Source of the DNA: Comamonas sp. 26
GTDB lineage: Bacteria; Pseudomonadota; Gammaproteobacteria; Burkholderiales; Burkholderiaceae_C
Assembly: GCF_002754475.1 (NCBI RefSeq)
Contig: NZ_PEFL01000002.1
Span: 682,001-746,000 of the forward strand
DNA: 64,000 bases
Direction of reading: 5' to 3'
This document shows positions 7,970-16,925 of the stretch, in pieces (positions within the stretch are counted from its first letter, which is position 1; each line of letters opens with the position of its first letter). Both the position numbers and the translations under genes were made by a program. Below the pieces are notes generated by a model. The model ran no database searches. It was given only the letters and a program-made list of their open reading frames with translations, and was not told the DNA's origin.

Positions 7970-9207
7970 ACCAGAACGCACCGCTGGCTGCTTTCGCCGC
8001 TCCGTTTGCCGAACCGGCCGGTTCGCCCATCCGCGAACTGTTTCCCTATCTGTCTCGCCCCGGCATGATCTCGCTGGCCGGCGGCTACCCCTCGCCCAGT
8101 CTGTTTGACGCCGAAGGCCTGGCCCAGGCAGCCCAGCAGGCCATGATCCAGGGCCCGGCCACGCTGCAATACGGTGCGACCGAAGGCCTGCTGGAGTTGC
8201 GCGAGGCTTTGGCGCAGCAAGCCAGGGAACGCGGCATGCAGGCCGCGGCTGCCGACGTTCTCGTAACGACGGGCTCGCAGCAGGCTTTCGACCTGCTGGT
8301 GCGCGTGCTGATCGAGCCCGGCGACACGGTGCTGGTCGAGGTTCCTGCCTATCCCGCCACGCTGCAGGCGCTGCGTCTGGCCCAGGCCCGCATCCTGCCC
8401 ATCCCCATGGATGAGCAAGGCCTGCAGACCGGTGCCCTGGCCGAGCTGCTGTCGGCATTGCCAGCCGCCCAGCGCCCCAAGCTGCTGTACACCGTGCCCA
8501 ACTTCTCCAACCCGCGCGGCACGCTGCTGGCGGCCGAGCGCCGCCAAGCCCTGGTCCAACTGGCCTTGCAATACGGCTTCTGGGTAGTGGAAGACGACCC
8601 CTATGGCGAGCTGCGCTTTGACGATGCCTCTGACTCGCCTAAAGCCATGCCCGGCACCGTACGCTGTGCAGGCCAGCAGCTGGCTGCCGCCGGCAGCAAT
8701 CCGGTCATCTATCTGTCCAGCCTGTCCAAGACCGTCGCACCTGCACTGCGCGTGGGCTGGATGCTGGCCGATGCGCCCCTGCTGCGCCGCTGCACCGTGG
8801 CCAAGCAGACGGCCGATCTGTGCACCTCGCCGCTGACGCAAATGGTGGCGGCCTGCTATCTGCACAGCGGCCGCTACCCGGCTACGGTGCAGCGCGCCCG
8901 TTTGGAATACCAGCGCCGCATGCAGGCACTGGTGCAGGGCTTGAGCACAGGGCCGGACAGCGGCATACGCTGCTCGCGCCCCGCCGGCGGCATGTTTGTC
9001 TGGGCCGAGCTGGACCGCAGCATCGATCCGCAAAAGCTGTTTGACGCCGCCGTGGCTCGGGGCGTGATCTATGTGCCCGGCAAAGCCTTCTATCCGATAG
9101 ACCCCGATCTGCACACGCTGCGCATGTCGTTCGCCGCGCCCGAGGTGACGCAGATCGAGCAGGCCGTGGAGCGTCTGCGCGCTGCCGTGCAGCAAAGCCG
9201 ACAATAA
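7966..9207 (+). CDS. PLP-dependent aminotransferase, probably 2-aminoadipate transaminase
   Basis: This 413-residue fold-type I aminotransferase resembles LysN and MocR-type catalytic domains. It shows the substrate-end motif SLAGGYPSP, the cofactor contacts VVEDDPYGEL (D211, Y213) and the Schiff-base lysine K255 in SSLSKTVAPALRVGW. A C-terminal arginine motif (TLRMSFAAP) binds the carboxylate. There is no DNA-binding domain, so it is an enzyme, not a MocR regulator. The four-base overlap with hglS makes L-2-aminoadipate the likely amino donor. Other broad-range alpha-amino acids cannot be ruled out from sequence. Confidence 0.85.
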   Translation: MNQNAPLAAFAAPFAEPAGSPIRELFPYLSRPGMISLAGGYPSPSLFDAEGLAQAAQQAMIQGPATLQYGATEGLLELREALAQQARERGMQAAAADVLVTTGSQQAFDLLVRVLIEPGDTVLVEVPAYPATLQALRLAQARILPIPMDEQGLQTGALAELLSALPAAQRPKLLYTVPNFSNPRGTLLAAERRQALVQLALQYGFWVVEDDPYGELRFDDASDSPKAMPGTVRCAGQQLAAAGSNPVIYLSSLSKTVAPALRVGWMLADAPLLRRCTVAKQTADLCTSPLTQMVAACYLHSGRYPATVQRARLEYQRRMQALVQGLSTGPDSGIRCSRPAGGMFVWAELDRSIDPQKLFDAAVARGVIYVPGKAFYPIDPDLHTLRMSFAAPEVTQIEQAVERLRAAVQQSRQ

Positions 9208-9625
9208 GACCAGCCTTCACACCGGCTCCGGCGACAGGGGCTCTGGCGCTGGCAGCTGCATAGCAGCAGGTCACGCGGCATAATTCGGGCTGAAAATTCC
9301 ATCCCCTATGGCCTGCATGCACCTTTCCACCGCTGCCCGTTTGCGCCGCTCTGCCTTGATTGCAGAGCTGCCTGCGCGTGCCTGCGCGCTGCGAAAGCTG
9401 CACACCTGCCGCCATGGCATTCCGACCGCATTCGTGAGCCTCAGCGGTGTCACGGCCATGCTTTCCGCCGCCGTGCGGATGGCATAGAGCAACGCTCTCA
9501 CATCCTCCGCACGGCCTTCCAGAACAAGCACACCCCAGGTGCATGGGGAAGGTACGTCCAAGACCACGACGGTCACGTCCTGCCACGCGCCGCACCTTGC
9601 TCAACGGACGACTCGGAGGTCAGCC
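9208..9625. other. Intergenic region with an uncertain small ORF
   Basis: This 418-base stretch holds a minus-strand open frame at 9271-9576 (101 residues, beginning MTVVVLDVPSPCTWG) and an overlapping plus-strand frame at 9309-9487 (59 residues). Neither shows a known family or a strong ribosome site, so I do not call a gene. GGAGG at 9615-9619 serves the next gene. Confidence 0.35.
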
Positions 9626-10525
9626 ATGGATATGGAACTCACACAGAATTTTTTGCGCGGCAAAAACCCTTGCGCCATGGGCTACCGCTGGTTTGTGCGC
9701 AACAACCTGAGCGGCGGCGATTACCAGGCCGCCATGGATACGCAGGTGGCCGCAGGCCGTGTGGATGACGCCCGCTGGCTGCTGGAGAACTTTGGCGCGA
9801 CCCACAGCGTGCTGGAAGTGGATCACCTTGAGGCGGACAACTTCGTCTATGCCGGCACGCTGATTGTGCACGGCGATGTGCGCGTGCCGGGGCAGTTGCT
9901 GGTGGGCCGTGGCCTGCAGGTGGGCGGCGGCATACGCGCGGGCAAGCTGGAAGTGGGTGAAGACATTCAAAGCGGTGGTGCCATCTTCTGCAATGAGCTG
10001 CTGCAGGCAGGCGGCAGCATCAAGGCCGCGTGGAGCGTGGAAGTGCAAGGCAATGTGCAAGGCGATGCGCCCGCCCATATCCGCGCCGCAGAACTGCGTG
10101 CGGGATGGGAGCTAGTGTGCAGCGGCAATGTAGACATCAAGGGCGGCGTCCAGACTGACCGCGAGATCAACGTACAAGGCATGCTGCGCTGCGGCAAGGG
10201 CCTGCGTGCCACAGGCGCGATCACCGTGCAAGGCCTGCTGGAGGTGGGCAACGGCATTGCCAGCCATGACCACATCGAGTGCGGCAACCATATTCAGGCC
10301 GGCTGGGGCATCAAGTCACTGGGCGATATCCGCGCAGCCTGCAGCATTCGCACGGGCGAGACCCTGCAAGCCGATGGCGTGATTGCCGCCGGCCCTGGCT
10401 ATGGCGTGTTTGCCGGCATGAATGTGCAGATGGATGCCTGGCCCGATTGCGCATGGGTTCGCGCTCTGAAAAAGCCTGAAGGCTTAATCAGCGGCTTCTG
10501 GGAAGGCCAGTCCGCCTTCGCCTGA
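9626..10525 (+). CDS. Repetitive beta-helix-like (polymer-forming) protein
   Basis: This 299-residue protein has two parts. An N-terminal region of about 70 residues contains NPCAMGYRWFVRN and a helical segment ending WLLENFGAT. It is followed by about 210 residues of short repeats in which a hydrophobic residue and a Gly alternate with turns such as AGGSIKA, QGNVQG, KGGVQT and ATGAITV. That pattern predicts a parallel beta-helix, as in bactofilins and related polymer-forming proteins. There is no signal peptide or membrane segment, so it is probably cytoplasmic. ATG at 9626 has GGAGG seven bases upstream; an upstream start would add 29 unlikely residues. The function is unknown; bactofilin-like scaffolding is one option. 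Confidence 0.7.
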   Translation: MDMELTQNFLRGKNPCAMGYRWFVRNNLSGGDYQAAMDTQVAAGRVDDARWLLENFGATHSVLEVDHLEADNFVYAGTLIVHGDVRVPGQLLVGRGLQVGGGIRAGKLEVGEDIQSGGAIFCNELLQAGGSIKAAWSVEVQGNVQGDAPAHIRAAELRAGWELVCSGNVDIKGGVQTDREINVQGMLRCGKGLRATGAITVQGLLEVGNGIASHDHIECGNHIQAGWGIKSLGDIRAACSIRTGETLQADGVIAAGPGYGVFAGMNVQMDAWPDCAWVRALKKPEGLISGFWEGQSAFA

Positions 10526-10609
10526 AGCACTGCCACAACGCAGGCAAAATAGCTGTTTTGAACCAAGGCCCGCGCCCTGCGCCCGCCTGTTGAGAAGAGA
10601 GACAGCCCC

Positions 10610-11314
10610 GTGTTCACCGGCATCATCCAAGCCGTGGCAAGCATTGCCGCGCTGCGCGACCAGGATGGTCTGCGCACCTTCACCATGGAATTCCCCGAAG
10701 GCTTTTGCGAGGATCTGGCCATTGGTGCCAGCGTCTCGCACGACGGCGTGTGCCTGACGGTGACCGAAAACCTCTCGCCCACCAGCGCCACCTTTGATGT
10801 GATGCTGCAAAGCCTGAACATCACCACGCTGGGCCAGTACCAGGTGGGCGATGCCATCAATGTGGAACGTGCCGCCAAGGATGGGGCCGAGATTGGCGGC
10901 CACCCGCTGTCCGGCCATGTGGACTTCACCGCTCCGCTGCTGGAGATCGTCAAGACCGACACCAATCACAAGATCCGCTTTGGCATTCCTGAAGCCTTCC
11001 GCCCCTATGTATTTGCCAAGGGCTATATCGCCGTCAACGGTGCCAGCCTCACGGTCGCTGAAGTCAACCGCAAAGAAGGCTGGTTCGAGGTCTGGCTGAT
11101 TCCCGAGACCCTGCGCATGACGGTGTTTGGCGACAAAAAGGTGGGCGATCTGGTGAACATCGAGATCGAGCGCAGCACGCAAGTGGTGGTCGATACCGTT
11201 CGCGAAGCGGTGGAGGCGAGTCTGGGTCGTTTGAAGCCCGTACTCGAAGCCCTGCTGGCAGAAAAAGGCCTGAGCCTAGACGACTTTGTGGATGTACCCA
11301 AGCTCAAACCCTGA
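10610..11314 (+). CDS. ribE: Riboflavin synthase alpha chain
   Basis: Riboflavin synthase dismutates two 6,7-dimethyl-8-ribityllumazine molecules to riboflavin in the cytoplasm. The protein begins with the invariant MFTGIIQ and has two lumazine-binding barrels. The first holds SVSHDGVCLTV and GGHPLSGHVD, the second YIAVNGASLTVAEV. The start codon is GTG, supported by the family N-terminus and by GAAGAGAGA upstream. At 234 residues it is about 20 longer than the E. coli enzyme (called RibC there). The extra part is an acidic/hydrophobic C-terminal tail. The gene stands alone, without ribD, ribBA or ribH, and I see no FMN riboswitch ahead of it. Confidence 0.92.
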   Translation: MFTGIIQAVASIAALRDQDGLRTFTMEFPEGFCEDLAIGASVSHDGVCLTVTENLSPTSATFDVMLQSLNITTLGQYQVGDAINVERAAKDGAEIGGHPLSGHVDFTAPLLEIVKTDTNHKIRFGIPEAFRPYVFAKGYIAVNGASLTVAEVNRKEGWFEVWLIPETLRMTVFGDKKVGDLVNIEIERSTQVVVDTVREAVEASLGRLKPVLEALLAEKGLSLDDFVDVPKLKP

Positions 11315-11330
11315 GCACCTGAGCCTCAAG

Positions 11331-11359
11331 AAAAAGCGCCTTGTCACAGGCGCTTTTTT
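11331..11359 (+). terminator. Terminator after riboflavin synthase
   Basis: AAAAAGCGCC, an eight-base loop and GGCGCTTTTTT form a classic intrinsic terminator 17 bases after the stop. The A-tract on the other side means it could also stop copA transcripts arriving from the right. Confidence 0.9.
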
Positions 11360-11371
11360 ATGTCTGTCAGG

Positions 11372-11415
11372 CCTGTAGCGCTTATTACCAAAGCGCTACC
11401 TGCTTCCAAAACAGG
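11372..11415. repeat. Dispersed inverted repeat copy
   Basis: TAGCGCTT and AAGCGCTA (8-bp perfect arms, 7-base spacer) are enclosed by CCTGT/ACAGG. This is the short form of the repeat family, placed between convergent ribE and copA. Confidence 0.65.
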
Positions 11416-11430
11416 AGTGACAGAAGCTGT

Positions 11431-13932
11431 TTACAGCGCTGGTTTGAAACGTTTGAGGCGCAGCGCATTGCTCAGCACAAACACGCTGGACAGCGCCATG
11501 GCTCCGGCCGCAAACACGGGCGACAGCAGCGTGCCGTTGAACGGATACAGCAGGCCAGCGGCGACGGGAATCAGCGCCACGTTATAGGCAAAAGCCCAGA
11601 ACAGGTTTTCGCCAATGTTCTTCATCGTGGCCTTGGACAGCGCAATCGCATTGGGCACGCCCGAGAGATCGCCCGACATCAGCACCACATCAGCCGCCTC
11701 AATCGCAATATCGGTGCCCGTGCCAATGGCGATGCCCACATCGGCCTCGGCCAGCGCGGGCGCATCGTTGATGCCGTCGCCCACATAGGCCAGCGTGCCG
11801 TGCTCCTGCTTCAGGCGCTGCACCGCATCCACCTTGCCGCCGGGCAGAACCTCGGCCACCACTTCATCAATACCCAGCAGGCGCGCAATCGCCTCCCCGG
11901 TGCGGCGGTTGTCGCCAGTGATCATCACCACCTTCAGGCCCAGTGCATGCAAGGCGTCAATCGCGGGTTTGGTGGTGTCTTTGATCGGGTCAGCCACGGC
12001 AATCATGGCGGCCAGCTGGCCGTTGATAGCGGCATACAAAGGCGTCTTGCCTTCATCGCCCAGCCGGCCCGAATCCGCCGCGAAGTCATCCACATTCAGA
12101 CCCAGCTTGCGCATGAAGCGATCGGCACCAATTTCGACCTTGTACTTGAGGCCATCGCCATCGCCATTGACCTCGGCACGCACACCAAAGCCAGTGACGG
12201 ATTCAAAATCGCTGATGGCCGGAATCTGCAAGCCCTCGGCCTTTGCAGCATCCACAATGGCTCGCGCAATCGGGTGCTCGCTACGGTCTTCCACGGCTGC
12301 CACCTGCGCCAGCACCTGGCCCCGCTCAAAGCCTGCGGCCAGCACCAGATCGGTCAGTTCGGGGCGACCCTTGGTCAGCGTGCCAGTCTTGTCCACGGCC
12401 ACCACCTTGGCGTCCTTGAGCTGCTGCAAGGCTTCACCCTTGCGCAGCAACACGCCCATTTGCGCAGCGCGACCCGTGCCCACCATGATGGAAGTCGGTG
12501 TGGCCAGACCCATGGCACAAGGGCAGGCAATGATGAGCACGGCCACGGCGTTGACCAGCGCAAAGCTCAGCGCGGGATCAGGCCCCCAGATCAGCCAGAC
12601 GCCAAAGGTGATCAGCGCTGCAGCCATGACGGCTGGCACAAACCACATGGTGATCTTGTCGACCAGCGCCTGAATCGGCAGCTTGCTGCCCTGGGCCTGC
12701 TCCACCATGCGAATGATCTGCGCCAGCAGGGTATCAGCACCCACCTTGGTGGCCTTGAAGGCCAGAGCGCCGTTCTGGTTAACAGTACCGCCCACCACTT
12801 CAGCGCCCAGCATTTTCTCGACCGGAACGGGCTCGCCGCTGATCATGGATTCATCGACAAAGCTCTGGCCTTCGATAACCTCGCCATCGACCGGAATGCG
12901 CTCACCGGGGCGCACCTCAATCACATCGCCGGCATGGACCTGAGCAATGTCGATTTCCTGCACCACGCCATCGCGACGCACGCGGGCGGTCTTGGCCTGC
13001 AGTTGCACAAGACGGCGAATGGCCTCCGAGGTATTGCCTTTGGCCCTGGCCTCCAGAAAACGGCCCAGCAAGATCAGCGCCACGATGACAGCTGCAGCCT
13101 CAAAGTACACATTGACCGTGCCTGCGGGCAGCAACGTCGGCATGAAGGTAGCCACCACCGAATAGGCAAATGCTGCCGAGGTACCGACTGCCACCAGCGA
13201 ATTCATATCGGGAGCACCACGCAGCAAGGCGGGAACACCCTTTTCAAAGAAGCGGCGACCCGGGCCGACCAGCACCAAAGCCGTCAGCACAAACTGGATG
13301 TACCAGCTGTTTTGCGTGCCGATCGTGCCCGCAATCCAGTGGTGAAAAGCGGGCACCATGTGACCGCCCATCTCCAGCAGAAATACGGGCAGCGCAAACA
13401 CGGTGGCAAAGATCAAGGATCGCTTGAGCGATTCACGCTCTGCCGCCTGGCGCTGGGCCGTGGCATCTTCGCCAGCCACACCGGCGCTTTGCACCACAGG
13501 CTGTGCTTCGTAGCCCGCTTTTTCAATGGCGGCAATCAACGCGCTCACATCGGTATCGCCCTGCCACTGCACGCTGGCGCGCTCTGTGGCCAGGTTCACG
13601 GTGGCGCTTTGCACGCCGGGCACTTTCTTCAGCGCACGCTCCACCCGGCCCACGCAGGAAGCGCAGGTCATACCGCCGACTTGTAAGTCCACGCTTTGCG
13701 CGGGCACGGCATAACCGGCTTTCTCGATAGCCGCTACGACCTGCGGCAGGATGACCGAAGCCTGAGCCGGGTCCTCGATGGTCAGGCTGGCTTTTTCAGT
13801 GGCCAGATTGACCACAGCACCTTGCACGCCCGGCACCTTTTTCAGCGCGCGTTCTACCCGGCCCACGCAGGATGCGCAGGTCATTCCTTCCACCGACAGC
13901 TCGAAAGCGCCGTTCTTCGTCAATGCATTCAT
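11431..13932 (-). CDS. copA: Copper-exporting P1B-type ATPase with two heavy-metal domains
   Basis: This 833-residue inner-membrane pump exports Cu(I) using ATP. Two N-terminal HMA domains each carry GMTCASC (near residues 16-22 and 87-93). The membrane part holds the CPC metal site ([11 protein letters not shown]). The soluble part has the phosphorylated DKTGTLTKG, the [10 protein letters not shown] region and [17 protein letters not shown] prefer the ATG at 13932 because GGAG stands six bases upstream; the ATG 12 bases earlier has no such site. A promoter with a 19-base spacer lies upstream, the geometry used by MerR-family activators such as CueR. No regulator gene of that family is adjacent. 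Confidence 0.93.
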   Translation of the reverse strand: MNALTKNGAFELSVEGMTCASCVGRVERALKKVPGVQGAVVNLATEKASLTIEDPAQASVILPQVVAAIEKAGYAVPAQSVDLQVGGMTCASCVGRVERALKKVPGVQSATVNLATERASVQWQGDTDVSALIAAIEKAGYEAQPVVQSAGVAGEDATAQRQAAERESLKRSLIFATVFALPVFLLEMGGHMVPAFHHWIAGTIGTQNSWYIQFVLTALVLVGPGRRFFEKGVPALLRGAPDMNSLVAVGTSAAFAYSVVATFMPTLLPAGTVNVYFEAAAVIVALILLGRFLEARAKGNTSEAIRRLVQLQAKTARVRRDGVVQEIDIAQVHAGDVIEVRPGERIPVDGEVIEGQSFVDESMISGEPVPVEKMLGAEVVGGTVNQNGALAFKATKVGADTLLAQIIRMVEQAQGSKLPIQALVDKITMWFVPAVMAAALITFGVWLIWGPDPALSFALVNAVAVLIIACPCAMGLATPTSIMVGTGRAAQMGVLLRKGEALQQLKDAKVVAVDKTGTLTKGRPELTDLVLAAGFERGQVLAQVAAVEDRSEHPIARAIVDAAKAEGLQIPAISDFESVTGFGVRAEVNGDGDGLKYKVEIGADRFMRKLGLNVDDFAADSGRLGDEGKTPLYAAINGQLAAMIAVADPIKDTTKPAIDALHALGLKVVMITGDNRRTGEAIARLLGIDEVVAEVLPGGKVDAVQRLKQEHGTLAYVGDGINDAPALAEADVGIAIGTGTDIAIEAADVVLMSGDLSGVPNAIALSKATMKNIGENLFWAFAYNVALIPVAAGLLYPFNGTLLSPVFAAGAMALSSVFVLSNALRLKRFKPAL

Positions 13933-13958
13933 GGCTTTCTCCATTCACGTTGATAGCC

Positions 13959-13989
13959 ACTGTAGAGATTGACATCATGTAAAGGTCAA
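13959..13989 (-). promoter_or_regulatory. Putative MerR/CueR-type promoter of copA
   Basis: On the minus strand TTGACC and TACAGT are separated by 19 bases instead of 17. The spacer includes the right half of a TTGAC/GTCAA inverted repeat. MerR-family activators typically work on such stretched promoters. No regulator gene is visible nearby, so the assignment is inference. Confidence 0.6.
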
Positions 13990-14035
13990 GCACCTGACTT
14001 AAACCTTGGTTAGCGTGGCAGAAACTTGATCTTTC

Positions 14036-14974
14036 TCAGCCTGTTGCGTCAGTCATGCCGAAGTGCTCAAGCAGATGCATCTGCGCCTGCTCCAGCATGG
14101 CTTGTAGACCTTGCAGGGTAGCGCTGGCCATGTGCGGAGTGAGCACGATATTGGGCAACTCCATCAAAGCCGGTGACACTTCAGGCTCGTTGACAAAGAC
14201 ATCCAGCGCTGCATAGGCAATCGTGCGGCTTTGCAGCGCCTGCACCAAAGCAGCCTCATCCACAATGGAACCTCTGCCGATATTGACAAGCACACCCTGC
14301 GGACCAAGAGCCTGCAGCACCGAGGCATCAATCAACCCCTGTGTTTGCGAGCCTCCACTGGCGCAGACAACCAGAAAGTCCACCGCTGCGGCCAGCTCCT
14401 GCACGCTGTCATACCAGCGATGTTTGATATCCGGTTTGGGCGTTCTGCCTGTGTAAGCGATCGACATATCAAAGGCCTGCGCGCGTCTGGCCACGGCGCT
14501 GCCGATGCGCCCCAGACCGACAATGCCCATGCGCCGGCCTGAAAAGCGCATGCCGGGCGGATAACGCCCCTGCAACCAGCGCCCCTGCTGCACAAACTGA
14601 TGCGCCTGCACAATCTGTCGCGTGGCTGTCAGCAGCAAGGCCAAAGTGTGGTCCGCAATATCTTCGGTGGACACCTCGGGCGTGTTGCGCACTGCGATGC
14701 CTTGCGCCGCAGCAGCCTCCAGATCAATGCCGTCCATGCCCACACCGATAACAGAGAGCATCTCCAGCGCAGGCCATTGCTGCATCTGCAATCTGCTCAC
14801 CACAGACTGCGCGTTGCACAGCATGGCGCGCAACTTGGTGGCAAGGACTACGCGCTGTGCGGGTTCCAGCAACGCATCGTCGTGCAGCACAAAATTCTGG
14901 CTCAGTCGCTCACGCAGCGTGAGCGGAACGGGCGTCACCAGCAGCAGATGAGGTCGCAGGTCTGGGTCGGTCAT
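14036..14974 (-). CDS. D-2-hydroxyacid dehydrogenase family protein
   Basis: This 312-residue NAD(P)-dependent dehydrogenase interconverts 2-hydroxy and 2-oxo acids (glyoxylate/hydroxypyruvate reductase-like). The nucleotide fold shows GIVGLGRIGSAVA. The later LVNIGRGSIVDEAALVQAL, the acidic FVNEPEV and the catalytic histidine in LTPHMASAT are all present. I chose the Met at 14974, which gives a normal N-terminus; a start at 15043 would add 23 atypical residues. It is the last gene of a three-gene operon with an aldolase and a TauD-like dioxygenase. The substrate is unknown. Confidence 0.85.
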   Translation of the reverse strand: MTDPDLRPHLLLVTPVPLTLRERLSQNFVLHDDALLEPAQRVVLATKLRAMLCNAQSVVSRLQMQQWPALEMLSVIGVGMDGIDLEAAAAQGIAVRNTPEVSTEDIADHTLALLLTATRQIVQAHQFVQQGRWLQGRYPPGMRFSGRRMGIVGLGRIGSAVARRAQAFDMSIAYTGRTPKPDIKHRWYDSVQELAAAVDFLVVCASGGSQTQGLIDASVLQALGPQGVLVNIGRGSIVDEAALVQALQSRTIAYAALDVFVNEPEVSPALMELPNIVLTPHMASATLQGLQAMLEQAQMHLLEHFGMTDATG

Positions 14975-15048
14975 GGAAGCAGCTCTCAGAAAAGCAAAAG
15001 AGTTCTTCACTTCCCGCCAGCGATGCAGCAGGAAGTGAAGCATGGGAC

Positions 15049-15819
15049 TTACTCAAGCACAGTCGGATCGCGGCGGATTTCCTCCCTGCACATGGCTTCC
15101 CACAGGAAGGGGAAGCCATGCAGGTCCGTGCGTCCGCCCGTGGCCTGAACCACCTCTTGCGACAGTGGATTGCCGCCGCCCAGCGCTTGCACACGCCATG
15201 CCAGTCGGCAGCGCCATTCCAGCGTGATGGCACGCAGATGTGCCTGACGGACACTGCCGCCTACAACCACCGCACCATGGTTGGCCAGCAGCGCCCATTT
15301 GTTCTGCCCCAGTGCATTGGCGACGGCATTGCCCAGTTCGCGCTGCTCTACCGTGCCGCGATACTCGTCATAGACCACAGGATCGGTATCAACCAGCGCC
15401 GAGGTCTGGTCATACACGGGCGGCACCTTGCCAGTGGCCGACCAGACCGAACTCCACTCAGGATGGTTGTGGATGACCACGCGCACATCGTGGCGCTTGT
15501 CATGCACATCCACATGCAACTGAATGGCAGGAGTGATGTTCCACTCGCCCTCGATCACATGACCTTTTGCATCCAGCCGCAAGATATCGGAGGCAGTCAG
15601 CTCGCTCCAAGTCAGCTCCCAGGGGTTGGCCAGATATGTTCCATCATCCAGCCGCAGCGTGATGTGCCCCGCGATATGGTCGTTATAGCCCTCACGCGAC
15701 AGCACGCGGCATAGCAGCGCCACCTGCTGGCGCTCCGTCAGCTCGGGCAGCAAAGGCTTGCGACCTGGGCGCGGTGCATACCGGGAAAGCAGCTCCTGAT
15801 TCAGACCGTCGTGGCGCAT
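15049..15819 (-). CDS. Class II aldolase/adducin family protein
   Basis: This 256-residue cytoplasmic protein belongs to the zinc-dependent class II aldolase/adducin-head family. Probable metal ligands are the histidines in HIAGHITLR, VIHNHPEW and NHGAVVVGG. Family members cleave sugar phosphates or act on other hydroxy-acid substrates, so the exact reaction is open. The first 19 bases overlap the end of the TauD-like gene, which indicates translational coupling. Neighbours on both sides act on small organic acids, pointing to a catabolic role. Confidence 0.85.
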   Translation of the reverse strand: MRHDGLNQELLSRYAPRPGRKPLLPELTERQQVALLCRVLSREGYNDHIAGHITLRLDDGTYLANPWELTWSELTASDILRLDAKGHVIEGEWNITPAIQLHVDVHDKRHDVRVVIHNHPEWSSVWSATGKVPPVYDQTSALVDTDPVVYDEYRGTVEQRELGNAVANALGQNKWALLANHGAVVVGGSVRQAHLRAITLEWRCRLAWRVQALGGGNPLSQEVVQATGGRTDLHGFPFLWEAMCREEIRRDPTVLE

Positions 15820-16682
15820 GCTGCCCCCTTTTTCTCTTGCTTGTTGGTGGTAGCGGGCTGGTGTGCGAACACCGATGCACGGTGCATGCGGCGCTGGTGT
15901 GGTGCGTAATCCAGAATGGCGTTATGCACCACACTGCGGTTGTCCCAGATCACCATGTCACCCACGCTCCAGCGGTGCTTGAAGAGAAACTCCACCTGCA
16001 TGCAATGCCCATGCAGGTAAGCAAGAATGGCCCGGCTTTCGGCCTGCGACAGTCCCTCGATATGCGTGACATAGGTTGGACTGATATAGAGCGCCTTGCG
16101 CCCGGTGAGCGGATGAACGCGCACCATGGGGTGCAGATGCCTGCGGTTCTGAGACACCACCTCCACATAGCGCTCATGCGTGACAACGCCATGCTGCAGC
16201 GCTGCTGTCATGGGCGCATTCATGTCATGCCATGCCTGCAGACCTTCAAGGTACTGCTTCATGCGCGGCGACAGGGCATCGTAGGCACTGGTCATGCTGA
16301 TCCAGCAGGTGTCGCCACCAGTAGGCGGCAAGATCTGCGCATGGGTCATGGTGACGATGGGCGGACTGGGCAGAAAACTCTCGTCGTGGTGCCACATATC
16401 AGCACGGTCACCGAGCTTGGAGTCAATCACCGTAATCTGCTCGTATCTCGCACCCAGATTCGGGTAGAAGGTATGCACCTCGGCCTGGCCAAAATGCCTG
16501 GCAATTGCCAAATGCTGCTCGGGCGTCATATCCGGCACATGCAGCACCAGAGCTTCATGCTTAATCAGCGCTGTCTCCAGCTCGGTCAGCGTCTTTGCAG
16601 ACAAGGCTCCGGCAAGATCCAGTTGCAGAGCCTCGGCGCCAATGCGCGGGCCCAGCGGTTTGACGGTCAACGGAATGGACAA
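15801..16682 (-). CDS. TauD/TfdA family 2-oxoglutarate-dependent dioxygenase
   Basis: This Fe(II)/2-oxoglutarate dioxygenase of the TauD/TfdA family oxidises a small substrate while decarboxylating 2-oxoglutarate. The facial triad is visible as H and D in MWHHDESF and the distal H in VVHNAILDY. An Arg in the RRMHRASVF stretch probably binds the cosubstrate. I place the start at a TTG (16682), because AAGGAG lies six bases before it and the domain opens directly with SIPLTVKPLGPRIG. The first in-frame ATG, 63 bases upstream, would add a charged leader without a ribosome site. This is the first gene of the operon that diverges from a TetR regulator. The substrate cannot be named. Confidence 0.85.
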   Translation of the reverse strand: MSIPLTVKPLGPRIGAEALQLDLAGALSAKTLTELETALIKHEALVLHVPDMTPEQHLAIARHFGQAEVHTFYPNLGARYEQITVIDSKLGDRADMWHHDESFLPSPPIVTMTHAQILPPTGGDTCWISMTSAYDALSPRMKQYLEGLQAWHDMNAPMTAALQHGVVTHERYVEVVSQNRRHLHPMVRVHPLTGRKALYISPTYVTHIEGLSQAESRAILAYLHGHCMQVEFLFKHRWSVGDMVIWDNRSVVHNAILDYAPHQRRMHRASVFAHQPATTNKQEKKGAACATTV

Positions 16683-16925
16683 CTCTCTCTCCTTCAATGG
16701 TGGCGGCCAGTCCTGCTGATGCGCTTCTTGTCTCCTCCACAGCACAGCGCAGAACTCTTTACAGTGATGAATGCCGCTAGGATTGGCCCAGCGACAGGCT
16801 CAGTCTAGAGAGCCCAAACCTCTTTTTCCACTCGCATTGCCGTGCACGGACTACAGCCGCAAACCGTTGCTGCCAAAGCAAAAAATACAAACACAGCAGA
16901 TCACCAGAGACAGGACTCGCATTTC

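Noticed and set aside
9271..9576. Minus-strand 101-residue gene
   Set aside because: No family, no clear ribosome site and overlapping another frame; kept only as an uncertain note.
10526..10609. FMN riboswitch before riboflavin synthase
   Set aside because: The 84-base gap is too short and shows none of the conserved RFN blocks.
11341..13686. Open frame of 781 codons antisense to copA
   Set aside because: No domain, shadow composition, and it would begin within the riboflavin synthase terminator.
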